Assembly (NCBI GenBank): GCA_947846985.1
Contig: CANTUZ010000004.1
Location: 4,144,927 to 4,208,926, forward strand
Reading direction: 5' to 3'
DNA: 64,000 bases
Source of the DNA: Fratercula arctica
Lineage: Eukaryota > Chordata > Aves > Charadriiformes > Alcidae
Shown: one piece after another, positions 14,970 to 27,182 of the stretch
Position numbering within the stretch: the stretch's first letter is position 1
How the letters are laid out: each line of letters opens with the position of its first letter
Position numbers and translations under genes: made by a program
The notes under the pieces: model-generated
Told to the model about the DNA's origin: nothing
The model's input: the letters and a program-made list of their open reading frames with translations, nothing else
The model's database searches: none

Positions 14970-17818
14970 CTGAAATAAACAAGAAATTAACATGCATTTA
15001 GAAAAATTATTATTAATTTTTGGAATGCCTCATTTTAAAAAGTTGTGTCCAACTGAGGAGATACAAAAAAGAAGATCCTGTTAAATGTTTCATGTTTTAT
15101 TTTGGGCTCGTTCTTTTTATAAGACTATTACAGTGAGCTTAATTTGTTCCATCAGAGTCTGATGGCCTAGCAATGCTAGTAATAGTACCTAAGTACCAAA
15201 GTAGGTGATGGTTCTGTAACTTGGACCAAGGTACTATACATGGTTTGCAGGGATCAATGGCAGGACTTTAATCCGGCCACTCAGAGGCAGCACTATACAA
15301 AACTACTAAGTCATCCATGTTTCAGGTTGTTAATGAAGCTTGATAAAATGTGCTTAAAACCCAAAGTAGAATTAGGAATACAACTTCCCATCCACACGTG
15401 GAGGCATCGGGATTTACTTACCTGTGGAAACGTTTTTGATTATATCTAAATACCCAATTCAGGCTTAAGTGTGAATGAGCAAAACTCCAGTTTTGACCTA
15501 TGGTAGAAGTGTTGTCTGTGTCAGAAATTAAATCCCTGTTTATTTTTATTCTCTCCTCCAAGCAAAAGATAAGACCAGTCTAAATGAAATGGAGGAAGTA
15601 TTGCTTATAGAGGCAAGAGGTGTCATCTTGGTCACCTACCCATTTTTTCTTGGACGTATTTCCGACCACTAGAGAAAAGATGGTTCAGCCTGCATGAGCT
15701 ACCTACGTTTACTGTTAGTTGTCAGCTCTGCACTGCTTCTACAGATAGTCCTTGCTGCACAAATATCAGTCCGCTTTCCATCACCAGCCCACATAATTTA
15801 GACGTGCTACATATGTGAGATGAGTGCACGTGTCTCCCTCCTGCTCTTGCCAATGTCGAATGGGTTATAAGCTCTATTTTCATCAATTTTCCGCATCTCC
15901 ATTATGTGGCTCTTGATGACTTTTCCCGTTATCTATTAATAACATTTCTATTGATCGAATGTTCATGTTCTTGCACAGCTCAAAGACAAAATGAATACAG
16001 TGGTTTACGCACAGTCCGAGTCCAGCTAATGTTTCCTTTCATTTGAAAAAATTACATTTTGTATGGTCATTAATAATTTCACTTAACATTACAGGAAAAT
16101 AGTTTTACCTTTTTGCTCAACCCACTGGTCTAACTCAAAAAACAACAACAAACTCTAATTGTGACCATAAACCAAAAGTATCGCCAGTCCAGCACAAATG
16201 ATGAAACCAGGGTTTAAGTAGCTGAGATGCAGCCGGATGGTGTGCAACCCTAGTCCAGAGCAGAACTAAGCAGGTCAGGTTTCTGTGGTCTCATGTTTTA
16301 TCATGTTTCCTTTGTGCTAAAATGGGTTGGAAGGTACTGTCAGTTACCATCAGCGTTTCCCGTAGGACATTAACTTCTTAAAGTTGCTGACTCCCTCCTA
16401 ATTACACAGATTTTTTGGGCACTGTGCATGTCAGACCACAAGCCTCTTCTGAAGCATCATTTGCTAACAGCCACCTTCCATCGAGGCATCATTCAGGTGC
16501 CAGGCAATTCAGGAGTGTAACACGAAAGACTGTTAGTGTGCATCTGCCTTCATTTTTTAACATAGAAACATTTATTGGGTGTTAAGAAAGGTGTAAAACA
16601 AAGCCAGTGGTTATCAGATACAACAGTCACCAAGCAAATTCCCTTCCTCGCTAAAGGAAATAAAGTAATGTGGTGACAGTAAATCTTGTGCTTTAGTGTT
16701 AAATATTAAAATAGCAGTATGGTTTCCTGCCTATCTTGCCAGACATTAAATAAGTTGATTATTTCAATCCTATGACAATTTCACATGTGGGACTATACTT
16801 ACTTAATATATAACAACTAAATATTCACTACAATGCAAAACCTTAGAGATCAACACCATGGTTAGCTAAGATATTGAGGAAAATCCCCAGTTGGTGGAAA
16901 CTGGCACTAAATTGATACCATTAAAGTCACAAGCATAGAATCTGAGTCATTATATTTTAGAACATAATTTTCCAAGTTATCTAGAGCATTTTATATATGT
17001 TGAGAAAGACTGATGGGCTGAGCAAAATCAATTCAATTTTCCTTTCTGGAAAGAACATCTTAAGAAATTATCATCACTTAACGTATAGTATAAGAATGTA
17101 TACAAAACAAACATCATTATATCACATTGGTTTTTCTCTCTGATTTCCCTCACACTCACGTCTCAATAAGATGACAGAACTGCGGGATGGGCAAAAACCT
17201 TCCAGCCCAGTGAGGTCTCATTAAAAACACAGAGTGAGGATTAAGATGTAAATCCTGTAACCTGCAGTGTGTCATGCATTTTTCTCTGTCTAAAGGGCAA
17301 ATGTGTCACTCAAACTGGATTTGGCTTGGTCCTAAAGACTTTTTTATTGCAATTTCCATATATGCATATTAATTCATATAATATGCAGCTAAACTTCATT
17401 TTCATGACTTCACCGAATTTTAATACTACGAAGATATTGTCAGCTAAGTCAGTCCAAACTTCGTTTGTCACTACTTGCTTGTTTGTACAGGGGAAGGGTA
17501 ACATCTTCCACATCCTTAATATAAAAAAAAAAATCTCAGTTTAGGTGATCAGGGCCTACCTTCCCTATTTCTAATAAATATATATTCAAACAAAATTGCT
17601 AATGCTACTGCCTTCGCTGCTAGTTTTGCACAGTAAATAATGAGAACTTTTGTTTCCTGTAGGAATAGACCTTAACAGCATGCCACATAGAAAAGTGCCA
17701 TGGCAGGAGAAGAGCAGACAACTTTCTTCCATCGCCCTTCTTGCACTCTCCCAGGTGGGTAAATCCTGGCTTCTTTGCCTGTTTGTAAGGATAGTTGCCA
17801 ACGCTGCTGCTCAGGCAG

Positions 17819-18382
17819 TCACAGAATCACAGAATGGTTTGGGTTGGAAGGGACCTTAAAGATCATCCAGTTCCAAGCCCCCTGCCATGGGCAGGGACAC
17901 CTCCCACTAGACCAGGTTGCTCAAAGCTCCGTCCAACCTGGCCTTGAACACCTCCAGGGATGGGGCAGCCACAGCTTCTCTGGGCAACCCCTTCCAGTAT
18001 CTCACCACCCTCACAGTGAAAAATGTCTTCCTGATACCTAATCTAAACCTACCCTCTTCCAGTTTGAAGCCATTACCTCTCATCCTATCACTATGTGCCC
18101 TTGTAAAAAGTCCCTCCCCATCTTTCCTGTAGGCCCCCCCCAGATAATGGAAGGGGCTCTAAGGTCTTCTCGGAGCCTTCTTTTCTCCGTGCTGAACAAC
18201 CCCAACTCTCTCAGCCTGTCCTCACAGCAGAGGTGCTCCAGTCCTTGGATCATCTTTGTGGCCTCCTCTGGACCCGCTCCAAGAGGTCCATGTCCTTCTT
18301 GTGCTGAGGACTTCAAAGCTGGACACAGTAATGCAGGGGGGGTCTCAAGAGAGGAGAGGGGCAGAATCATCTCCCTTGAGCA
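17819..18382 (-). mobile_element. CR1 LINE, long 3' fragment including the end of ORF2
   Basis: The plus strand reads as the reverse complement of a CR1 3' end, starting with the tail (TCACAGAATCACAGAATGG) and the GGTTGGAAGGGACCTTAAAG block. Running about 560 bp, it reaches the C-terminal part of the CR1 reverse-transcriptase ORF. On the minus strand the frame contains [20 protein letters not shown], a signature of the CR1 ORF2 end. It is frame-damaged and 5'-truncated, so inactive. It is the longest and best preserved repeat in the window. Confidence 0.93.
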
Positions 18383-19199
18383 GTGCTCCGCCTCCTGGAT
18401 GGTGCATGGTGGACGAGCTGTGCATCCCTGGCATCCACTGCCAAAAACTTTCTGGGACTTACATAGCTGCCGTGCGATGTGGAAGGTATTTATTTTATTT
18501 TGAAGGGTTTTGCAGGACAGAGAAGGGCTATTGAATTTTAACAGCTGGAAATCCTACTCAACGCCAGGTGTGAAGACAGCTATTCACACTCTGCCTGGTC
18601 CTCCTGTGCTGTCCCCAGGAGCCCTCCTTCCTTGGGGACTCATGGGTCCCTCTCCCATCCCGGTCCCTGTTGCATTCTAAGCTTGGAAGTTGACTGCCTT
18701 CACTGAGGGAGAATGGTAAGTGCTACCCACAACTTCAGCAGAAGGGAAATTCACATAGAGGAATCTCGATTTTTTTTTAAAAAAGCATGATAAATCTTAT
18801 TTTGTAGAGAAGGTTTTTCTCCTGGATATTTCATCTGGCCACAGTATTTACGTCCTACTTGCCAGTGTGTGTCTTCTCCTCAGATTCAGTGGGATTTTTT
18901 TTTTTTTTTTTTTTTCTGAGTACTGGGGCTTAAAAGAGCTGTAAGTGGAGGAAAGCTACTTCTGTGTGAAAATACAATTAGCGTTCCCCATGGAACTCAT
19001 AGGTGTCTTAAAGCAACAGCTGGAACTCACTGTTGTTTTATTTTTGGACAGTTAAATAATCATGCTGTTATCATTCTCCAAAGAAAGAACCATGGAGCAC
19101 ACCAGCACGTGGACAAAGAGGTGTGTCTCAATGCCAGGCTAAGCAAAGTGCATTCTTTTAAAAGTCAATCCAAGCTGTTCTTTCAAATACAAAACCCTA

Positions 19200-19800
19200 A
19201 TTGCCTGGAATCTCTCAAAACTTGCAGGTTTCATCTTATTAATTGATTCTTTGCTTTTTAAATGAGGCTTCTCTCTGTGACATCCACAAGATACAGTTTC
19301 TTCTATATATTACATTTACATTCAGCAGTCTTTTACATTAATCCATAGAATTACCTTTTGTAGATTTGACATTGCTATGTCTTTATTCTTCATAATTGGT
19401 GCATCTATTAAGAAGTGATATTTTCCTGCTATGTCCTTGTTAATTATAACTCTATCCTTCATTTACATAATAAACTTTTTGGGGCAATTTCTGCAGTAAC
19501 ATTTCATGCCTAATAGGAAGCAATTTGCTTTCCTTTATTAAGTACATTAAAACTTCATGCCCCAGACATCATTGACTGTAAACATTTGATTCTGTTCAAA
19601 TTTAATGCACCAAGGCATTTTGCTCTGCCATATTAGGTTTATTTATGTGCTATGTTCTGGATTGTTAGCTGCTAATGAGACTTCGGCTCTTATTGCTCTA
19701 AGGCCTGAACACTAACCTCATTTTAATGAGTTCATTATTTGCTGCCTTCTGCATGGAAGACAACAAATTTTCCCTTTAATTAAAGGTCAAAACACCTCTG
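19200..19800. other. AT-rich repeat-free block, possible conserved noncoding element
   Basis: A 600-bp stretch free of recognisable repeats and dense in homeodomain-type cores such as TTAATTATAA, CATTTTAATGAG and TTTAATTAAAGG. This composition is common in conserved developmental enhancers inside long introns. Conservation cannot be assessed from one sequence. Confidence 0.25.
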
Positions 19801-22800
19801 GCTAAGGAAAGTGTAGAGGTTATCAAATCCTTAGAGAAGGTAAAAGAATGACTTTTTCTGATTTTGATGCGAAGCATGGGCAGGCCAGGCTGAGGTAGAA
19901 GCTGTTTCTCTGGGGACCAGAACTCCAAATCTAGGCTAAGTGATAACAATGCTAAAACATGCTACTAGTCTTCCCAAGACTAGTATTTTTTTTTTTTTTT
20001 TTAAAAAAAGGAAACCCTGAAAGTCAGCCAAAGTAATTAAAGAGGCTTTACTCCTAACCCAAAGGTCTACGTGGATCAATGCTACTGATAAAGCATGAGC
20101 TCTTCTTTGCATGTGCAATGATTTATAGGGTGCAGAGGACAGATGCCAGATTAATTGAGCCAACAAAAACTAATTTTGTATCTCTCATCAGGGAAAGTGA
20201 GGCAAATGTGATCAATATTGGGGGCTGTTTGTAGTGAGGCAGGGGTATACGCAGTCATGTGTTTGTGCGTGTGCAAATGCATGTAAAGCGGATTGGTGAT
20301 CCCTTTCTTTTAAAATAGAGTGGAAACTTTAGTCAAACCAAAAAAGGAATGATTACAGGAATTAATAAACAAATCTTTGCCCTTTCTCTAGCATTTTATA
20401 CTTGGTTACCATCTTAAAGACAGGCTAACGACCATCAGTTCATGGGCCTCTGACTTGAGAAGCTGCTCACATTGCAGGTAATAGCGTTAGAGACAGGAAA
20501 AAAGGTATTTGGGAAAGAAGGGATCACTGCCTGTGAGAGCAGCTGGTGAAAACTTAAAATCTGGTTTTGGAGGAAAATCCCAACAGTTTGTGAAACAGAC
20601 ATTGTTTAGCATGAAAACTGAAATTGTCAAAATGTCCTTACAAAAGCTCTAAACATTATTTCTGCAAAACTGAACCAAATTCCTCGCTCTTGGAAGTGTT
20701 TCAGGGACCTTCCCAGAAGTTGTGAATGTGTCTGACAGCATCAGGAGAAGCCTAGGAGGGACCCAAGATTTGCAGGACCCAACATTATCCCAATGTGGAG
20801 CAGGAAGCCCACCGTTTCATTCGGGCTTCTAGTCATACGTGTGGCCTTCCAGAGGCAATACTGTGAATGTGAATTTTGGGAACTAGCAAAAAACTCAAGA
20901 TCTTGAAGGTTCCTGTCTCTGTGGCAGGAATCTCTGTGGTGAGGGTGCCCAGGGTCTCCCAGCCTATGGGGCACTCCGCTAGGTAGAGCTTCCCAAGGAA
21001 ACATGATCCCAAGTTACCACATAGCCTGTCCATGAGGATTGCACAATGTGGAGGAGAGATGAGAAAGAAAGGATCTAGTTCTTCATGCAGTTTGGAAGGA
21101 GATCAAGGGAAGGAGGGGAAGTTAGGTATTTCTGCTTTTCAGTGTATCTATAATTTGCTGTCATCATGAATTATTTTATTTCCACAAACTCATTCTAGGA
21201 AGTGCTTCTGGCATGGGAGGATGTGCCAGTGTCTGGCATCCCAGGGCTACATGGCCAAGGTTACGTTGCCCCATCACCATCTGAGGGATATGACTGAGAA
21301 TCCTGTCAAAAATGGGCTAACTTGCCATTAATCAAAGTCATCATTCATTTGGGAATGGATCCTAGTGCTGGGTACTGATTCCACTGCTGCAGGTTTTTTC
21401 TTTCTTTTGTGTGTGTGCATAAAATATATGCATGATTACTATATACACATAGCTATTCATTTATAAATACTGTAGATATAAAATATGTGCAAATATATAA
21501 ACGTAGATATTCTTTACAGTAGATTTTCTGTATGTGATGTTTGTATACACTGCTTAGTAAACAGGATTTTTGCCCTGGACAGGTTGCTGGGGAATCTCTG
21601 TCCTTTGAGATATGATCTGATGTAACTTTGAAGTTACCTCTGCTCTGAGCAGGGGCTTAGACTGTATCACCTCCGGATGTCCCTCCCAGCCAAAATTATT
21701 TTAAGATTTGATGAAAATTTTCCCTGTATTTTTCACTTCAAGACAGTTTTCTCGGGCTTCTATGGTACATACTTGTTATTAATACCAAGAAGTCTTTCAA
21801 TGCATCTGTTCACTTTTGTTCCTAACATCTGTCCTTAATGCTTTTGCAGTTATATAGCACTGAGGTTCATTCCTAAGCTGTTCCATGCAGCAATTTGATG
21901 GTGGTCTGTGGAAAGCTGGAGGACTACAAAGTGGTAGTTTTGGTCTTGATTTCCAGCTGAAAATTTGTAGAGAAAAGAAAGCAAATATTTTCAGCAATGT
22001 TTCTTTCCACTGCAAGCAGCTGCTGTCAGGATGTGACTTTTGATTGCCTCTTCCAATCCCTGAGATCTATGCTAGGAAAAAAAATCTGATGATGCCTGCT
22101 GTGGTCTTGGCAATCTTCAAAGCCAATGCAATCTTCATAGGATTACCATGAAAGAATAATAATCACAGTAACTATTATAAGCATGGTGTGAAATAGCTAG
22201 TCACTGTTGTTCTGATAGGAAAACTGAATTTTTTTTAAAAAAGCGATGTCTAGCCTGACATAAGCGACAGGATCACTGCAAGACCAGGGCTCCAGGTTCC
22301 TTAGGTTCAGCTTTTGGTGTTGAGCACAAATTTCTGCCATAAGGGGGACAACCAAAGCAGCTGCATCTGCACTTCTTAAAACATAACTCGGAGAGGGATT
22401 TATAAACCCAGTGAAGCCAAGTCATTGATTTCTGTGTGGTGAGGATTTCAGCCCACTATAACAATATAATAATACTATAGTGTAGGAATTATAAAGAATT
22501 CACATTTTTGACTTATTAGCTAGATTTTGAAAGGAGTAGAGGGCTTAAAGTTAGTCAAATCCTTAATGGCATTTTGAAATCCCTCGTACAATTCACCCTA
22601 TGCCAAAACTGATTTGAATTGCTATTAACCAGGCACCTGATCAATGGGCAACTGTCAACCCTCACAGATGTACATTCCCTCTTAAGGTGCTTTTCACCCA
22701 GTGCATTATACAAATGGTGTCATTCCCAGTGCTGGCCGCAGACCCCTCATCACTCCCAGCAAGGCAAGCAGGGCTTCGTCCATTGCTCTGCCTTCCTGAG

Positions 22801-24146
22801 ATACGGGACCTCGCTTCTTTTTGTATTTATTTCTGTGAAGTACTATGCTAATCTATAGTGCCATACAAAGAATTAATAGGAAGGTCTCTGATGGTGCTGA
22901 ACACAGCCAGCTCTGTCTGCAGATCTTTTTTTTTTTTTTTATTATAGAGCTATTACTTGAGCTCGTTCAGCGTTTCCCTTGAGTAACTGTCTTAGTGTGA
23001 GGTCTGAGAGGATATGTGGGTTTATTTGGAGCAAGAAAAAAAGTCATGTTTTGCACTCATATGTAATATGTTTATTGCAAACAGAAGAATTTATTTTTCC
23101 ATTATGAGTGGGATACCCAATTTATCAGATCTACTTCTGCTGCTATTTCATAACTCCATCCTTAAGTCAGCAAATTGTCAGGAGTCTAATTGCATTTAAT
23201 TCAGCACAGCAGAATGCATCTGTTCCGGTAAAGGTTCATCTAGTTTCAGCTGAATGAGATGAGTGGGGTGATATTGCACCAAATTTACTAGCTACTCATG
23301 GGTAACTGGCTAATAACATCACTTGAGTACTCAGAAGGTGGCTTTTGGTTAAGTATTATGGGAGAGATGATGCTATAACAGTGACACAGACAACCCGGCA
23401 GCGAGAGCACCTTGACCAACCGCGCATGTGTGGGTGCACGTATATAAATAACCATGGTAATTATTCAGTCTCTCTTCTTGGAGAAAGGAATTCATAGCCA
23501 CAATCTTGTACTTCTTAGAACATCCAGCCACAGAAAGCTCAAATGAAGAGCAAGGGGACAGTCTAACAGGGCAAAAAGCATAAATTAAAAATAAAGCACA
23601 TTAATAATAAGCAGGATTTATTTTAGCCAGCACCACACAGATGAGTCAATGAGATTGCTTCCAATTCTCCAGCAGGATCTGGCTGGGGAAGATGGAAGGC
23701 ATCAGGCATGGTGGTGAGCGTCCACAGGACCTGCTGCTGGTACTGGCAGAGCAGGGTATGGCTGCAGTGGTCAGCTGCTAGCAGTGATCACTGCTCTGTG
23801 TCGGCATTGTCTGCTCAAAAGATTTACAGCCTATTTAGAAATCACTGAGGGTCTTTAATACAAATCACTACTGATTCTGAAGGCTTTTTTAGGAATACTA
23901 ACCAAATCTGCTGACAAATCCTGGAAGGGGAAAAAGCAGCATGTGCCCAAGCTAAGAACAGGTGTCGATTCCCTGTGGCTGGGGAAGAGCCAGCAGGCAC
24001 TAGCCCCACTGATGACCAAAGTCCCTTCCCACAAGTTGCAGGCAGCAGGGACAGGAGCTGGTGGCACTCTGAAGCAGGGCAGTGAAGGGACTTATTTCTT
24101 ATCAATTCTGATTTTTCAAAAGTTGAAGAATTTTCAGCAAGAGAAC

Positions 24147-24232
24147 CACAGAATCATAGAATGGTTTGGGTTGGAAGGTCCATGTCCTGCTTTTGTTGGG
24201 GGACAACAGTACTCCAGGTAGGGTCTCATGAG
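24147..24232 (-). mobile_element. CR1 LINE fragment with an internal deletion
   Basis: The 3' tail and GGTTTGGGTTGGAAG block (24147-24177) run straight into a piece that in the longer copy (17819-18382) lies about 430 bp further in, around GGTCCATGTCCT and GGTAGGGTCTCATGAG. The middle of the element is missing. The junction falls at a short shared AGG-containing sequence, as expected from a microhomology deletion. Confidence 0.8.
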
Positions 24233-25855
24233 GCTATTCAGGCTTGAGAATCAGGAGAAGGTAATCTGCCAGCTGTAGATGAAGGATATTTGGTCCAGTT
24301 TTTAAAACAACCAACATGATCAGGAATGCTTACTCTAATTTAAATAGCTCCCCCATCTTCTCCCAGGTCACTCTATGCTCCTGCGCTCCCTATGGTTGCA
24401 GTTCTGCTTGGCCAGTACAACAGGCACACGGAGGAAAGATAAGATGATGCTTCTTGCATCTTGCCCCATATCCACATCTGCACGAGGCCGGTGGAGTTTG
24501 TCTTTCTGTTATTCCGCTGGAGTGCTAGCATGAGAGAGGCCAGAAAGGCAGAAGCATCATCTAGCTCTGATTAATGACCAAAAAACCCCCCCTAAAATAA
24601 GTATTGAACAGGAAAACCATCTTGAGGCTTTAAAGGGACAACATCAAGATTTGAAATAGTATTTTAATAAAAAATTCATGTTCAGTGATCGTGATCCTGT
24701 TGCAGCAAACCACATTGGTGTCGGTCACTGTGCTGTATGTCACTAATAGTAAAACATAGAGACTGGTATTTACAATCCCTCTCAAGCAATGTTTGGGCTG
24801 TGCCAAAAAAAGTATCAAAGTCTCCCCTTCTTTGGCACAATACAAATTCACAGCAAAGGACAAGAACTACATTCTTTTAGTTCTATACGCTACCTTTCTT
24901 TCTTGTCAGAATCGCTTCTTTAAGCAAAAAAACCCCCTAATTATAAAAAACCCCCAACCTGTTATATGTGGGCACTCAGTTGTTATAAATTATTTAAGGA
25001 CTGGACTAATGGAGGCTACCTTACTTATCTTCTTTAATTTATGGATTTGGATGTACTAAGGTTTAATCAGAGTGGGTTTTCTGTTCCTTTACTGCCCTTG
25101 GAAATTATTTACGTCAGTAATTTGTCATAAAAATAAAAATTCCTTAAAATTCTCATCATGGACATTTATCTCAAAATCCTGAACTCCTACCAGCAGTCTC
25201 AAATTTCTACTTCAAATTTACTGCTTAAAAACTGATGTTTATGCTTTGTGGTGGAATTAAGCTTTTATTTTTTAAACACACATTCAATCATAAAGAAGAG
25301 TTTGGAACAGAAGTGATATATTCAAAATTCAGGTCTGTCCTTCAGTTTTCAGCATGGGCATGTTCACGTGGTGATGGATATAACCAGTGGCTTTGAGAGG
25401 GTACTACCGCTTCTAAAGGGCTTCTAAAGCTTTCAGAGAGGCAGGGAGAACAAGGAAACCACAGCAGTTGCTAATTTCTCTGTTCCTCTTCCTGCTCTTG
25501 GTGCTAAAAAATGGGGAATGTCCAAAATATCCAAATGCAGAAGGACAGAGCAGAAACATGGCTCCCCTCGGCGCTTTTTTATCTGAGAACAGATATTTTT
25601 AAACTCGTATGCTCAGTGTGCAGACTTTTCCAATTTTGTTGTCTTTCTCATTGTTAGTTGCTGGTTTTCCTTATAATGCTTTCTAAACGGAAATCTCAAA
25701 TAGTTTCTGCGTACTTTTCCCATCACTTCTAGCACCTATACACCAGTTGTGTCTGTGGTGTGTTATTTTTTTCCCTTGGCAAGTCTGTCCATTGCCCCCC
25801 CTCTCCCTAAAAGTCAGAAACCAGGGAATCTAAGTTAAATGGATACCGAGGAGCA

Positions 25856-26065
25856 CCACAGAATCCTAGAACTATTTAGGGTGGCAAAGACCCTTAAGAC
25901 CATTCAGTCCAACCATTAACCCAACACTGCCAAGTCCACCACTAAACCATGTCCCTGAGCACTGTATCTGCCCATCTTTTAAATACTTCCAGGGATGGTG
26001 ATTCAACATCCAGTCTCCCTTGCGTTTACTTCCAATGACCTAGGAATGCCTGTTTTACAGAAAGC
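25856..26065 (-). mobile_element. Older, diverged CR1 LINE 3' fragment
   Basis: It starts CCACAGAATCCTAGAACTAT and contains AGTCCAACCATTAACCCA, CACTGCCAAGTCCACCACTA and ATACTTCCAGGGATGGTGA. These are CR1 3'-region blocks of a different subfamily from the copy at 17819. The right boundary is approximate because similarity fades. Confidence 0.8.
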
Positions 26066-27136
26066 CCAAATTACATTTAATCAATCTGTTAGTTTTATAG
26101 GTCCCCTTTCATCCTCAATAGATTGCAATTAAATATCTGGCTGCACTCTGTATAAAGTGTAACTGTGCTAGAACTGGAGTCCCTAAAATTGAGTAGGTTC
26201 ACAGAAACCTGTGCAACATTCTTCTTTGTTCTCAAGAAATAGGATACCTCGCTAGGAAACTTTTATCACCCAGCTTTCCCCGGCGGTGCTGTGGAGAATC
26301 CTCTGCTTCCGTCAGTTATTCTGAAAAATGGAGTTTGCAAAATCTTGATGCATAAGGATGTGCTTTAAAAATCACTAGGATTAAGTGTTGCTTTTTAATA
26401 TTTTTGAGATGCTTGATACTTGTCTAGCAGAGCTTAACTTTTTTGACCCTTCTTCCTTCTTTGTGACGCTGTCTTGGGTTATCTAGGGAGCTCACTTCAG
26501 TGTTTTGATCGTGTTTGTTAACTGGCATTGGAATTTTCTGTAAAATGAAAAGGGAACTGGAAGGCAAATGTTCTTGCTTTACACCGTGCTCACCTCTTTT
26601 ACCAGAGGTCAGATTGCTTCTGCCACCCCCGCGTGCTTCAAGTTTAGAGGGAGTTAAAGCCTGTTTTGTCCTCGAGGACCAGCTCAAAATCCCCGTCACA
26701 GAAAATTCTCCTGCTTACCACTGCTTTATTATCCTTTTCTAGCTTGAAGACAGCATAGTAAGTTGTCCAGAGAAGGAAGCTGGAAGATCCAAAGCAAAAT
26801 GGCAAGGCCCATGCTAAGTTTTCACTCAATTCTCTTGAGTGGAAACATCAAAGGCCAGTATGTTCTCCAAGAAAATCAAGCCAGATCACCAAATGAGGCT
26901 GAAAAACTTGAAATCAACCATTTCAGAGGTTCCAGTAGGTTACTTTTTCATAAAACTAAGTGATTTTAGGTAAAATTGAGAACAAATCTCTCTTAAGAGC
27001 CAGAGGAAATGCTTCAGGTCGTACCTGTATGGTTAAAAAGTATTACCACACCTTTCCAAAAAGTGGGAAAATTATACTCAGAGCAAAACTGAAGTACTGC
27101 CCTTCTTCACATCACTCTAGAGACTTGAAAAAACCT

Positions 27137-27182
27137 CAAACCTGTACCCTTGAGAAATTCAAACCTGTACCCTTGAGAAATT
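27137..27182. repeat. 23-bp perfect tandem duplication
   Basis: The unit beginning CAAACCTGTACCCTTGAG occurs twice head to tail without mismatch, followed by a three-base start of a third unit. Perfect identity suggests a recent slippage or duplication event. Confidence 0.9.

Noticed and set aside
18080..18370. 96-codon minus-strand ORF as a host gene
   Set aside because: It is a damaged end of CR1 ORF2, not a host protein.
18093..18503. 136-codon plus-strand ORF
   Set aside because: Antisense of the CR1 fragment running into flanking DNA; no domain.
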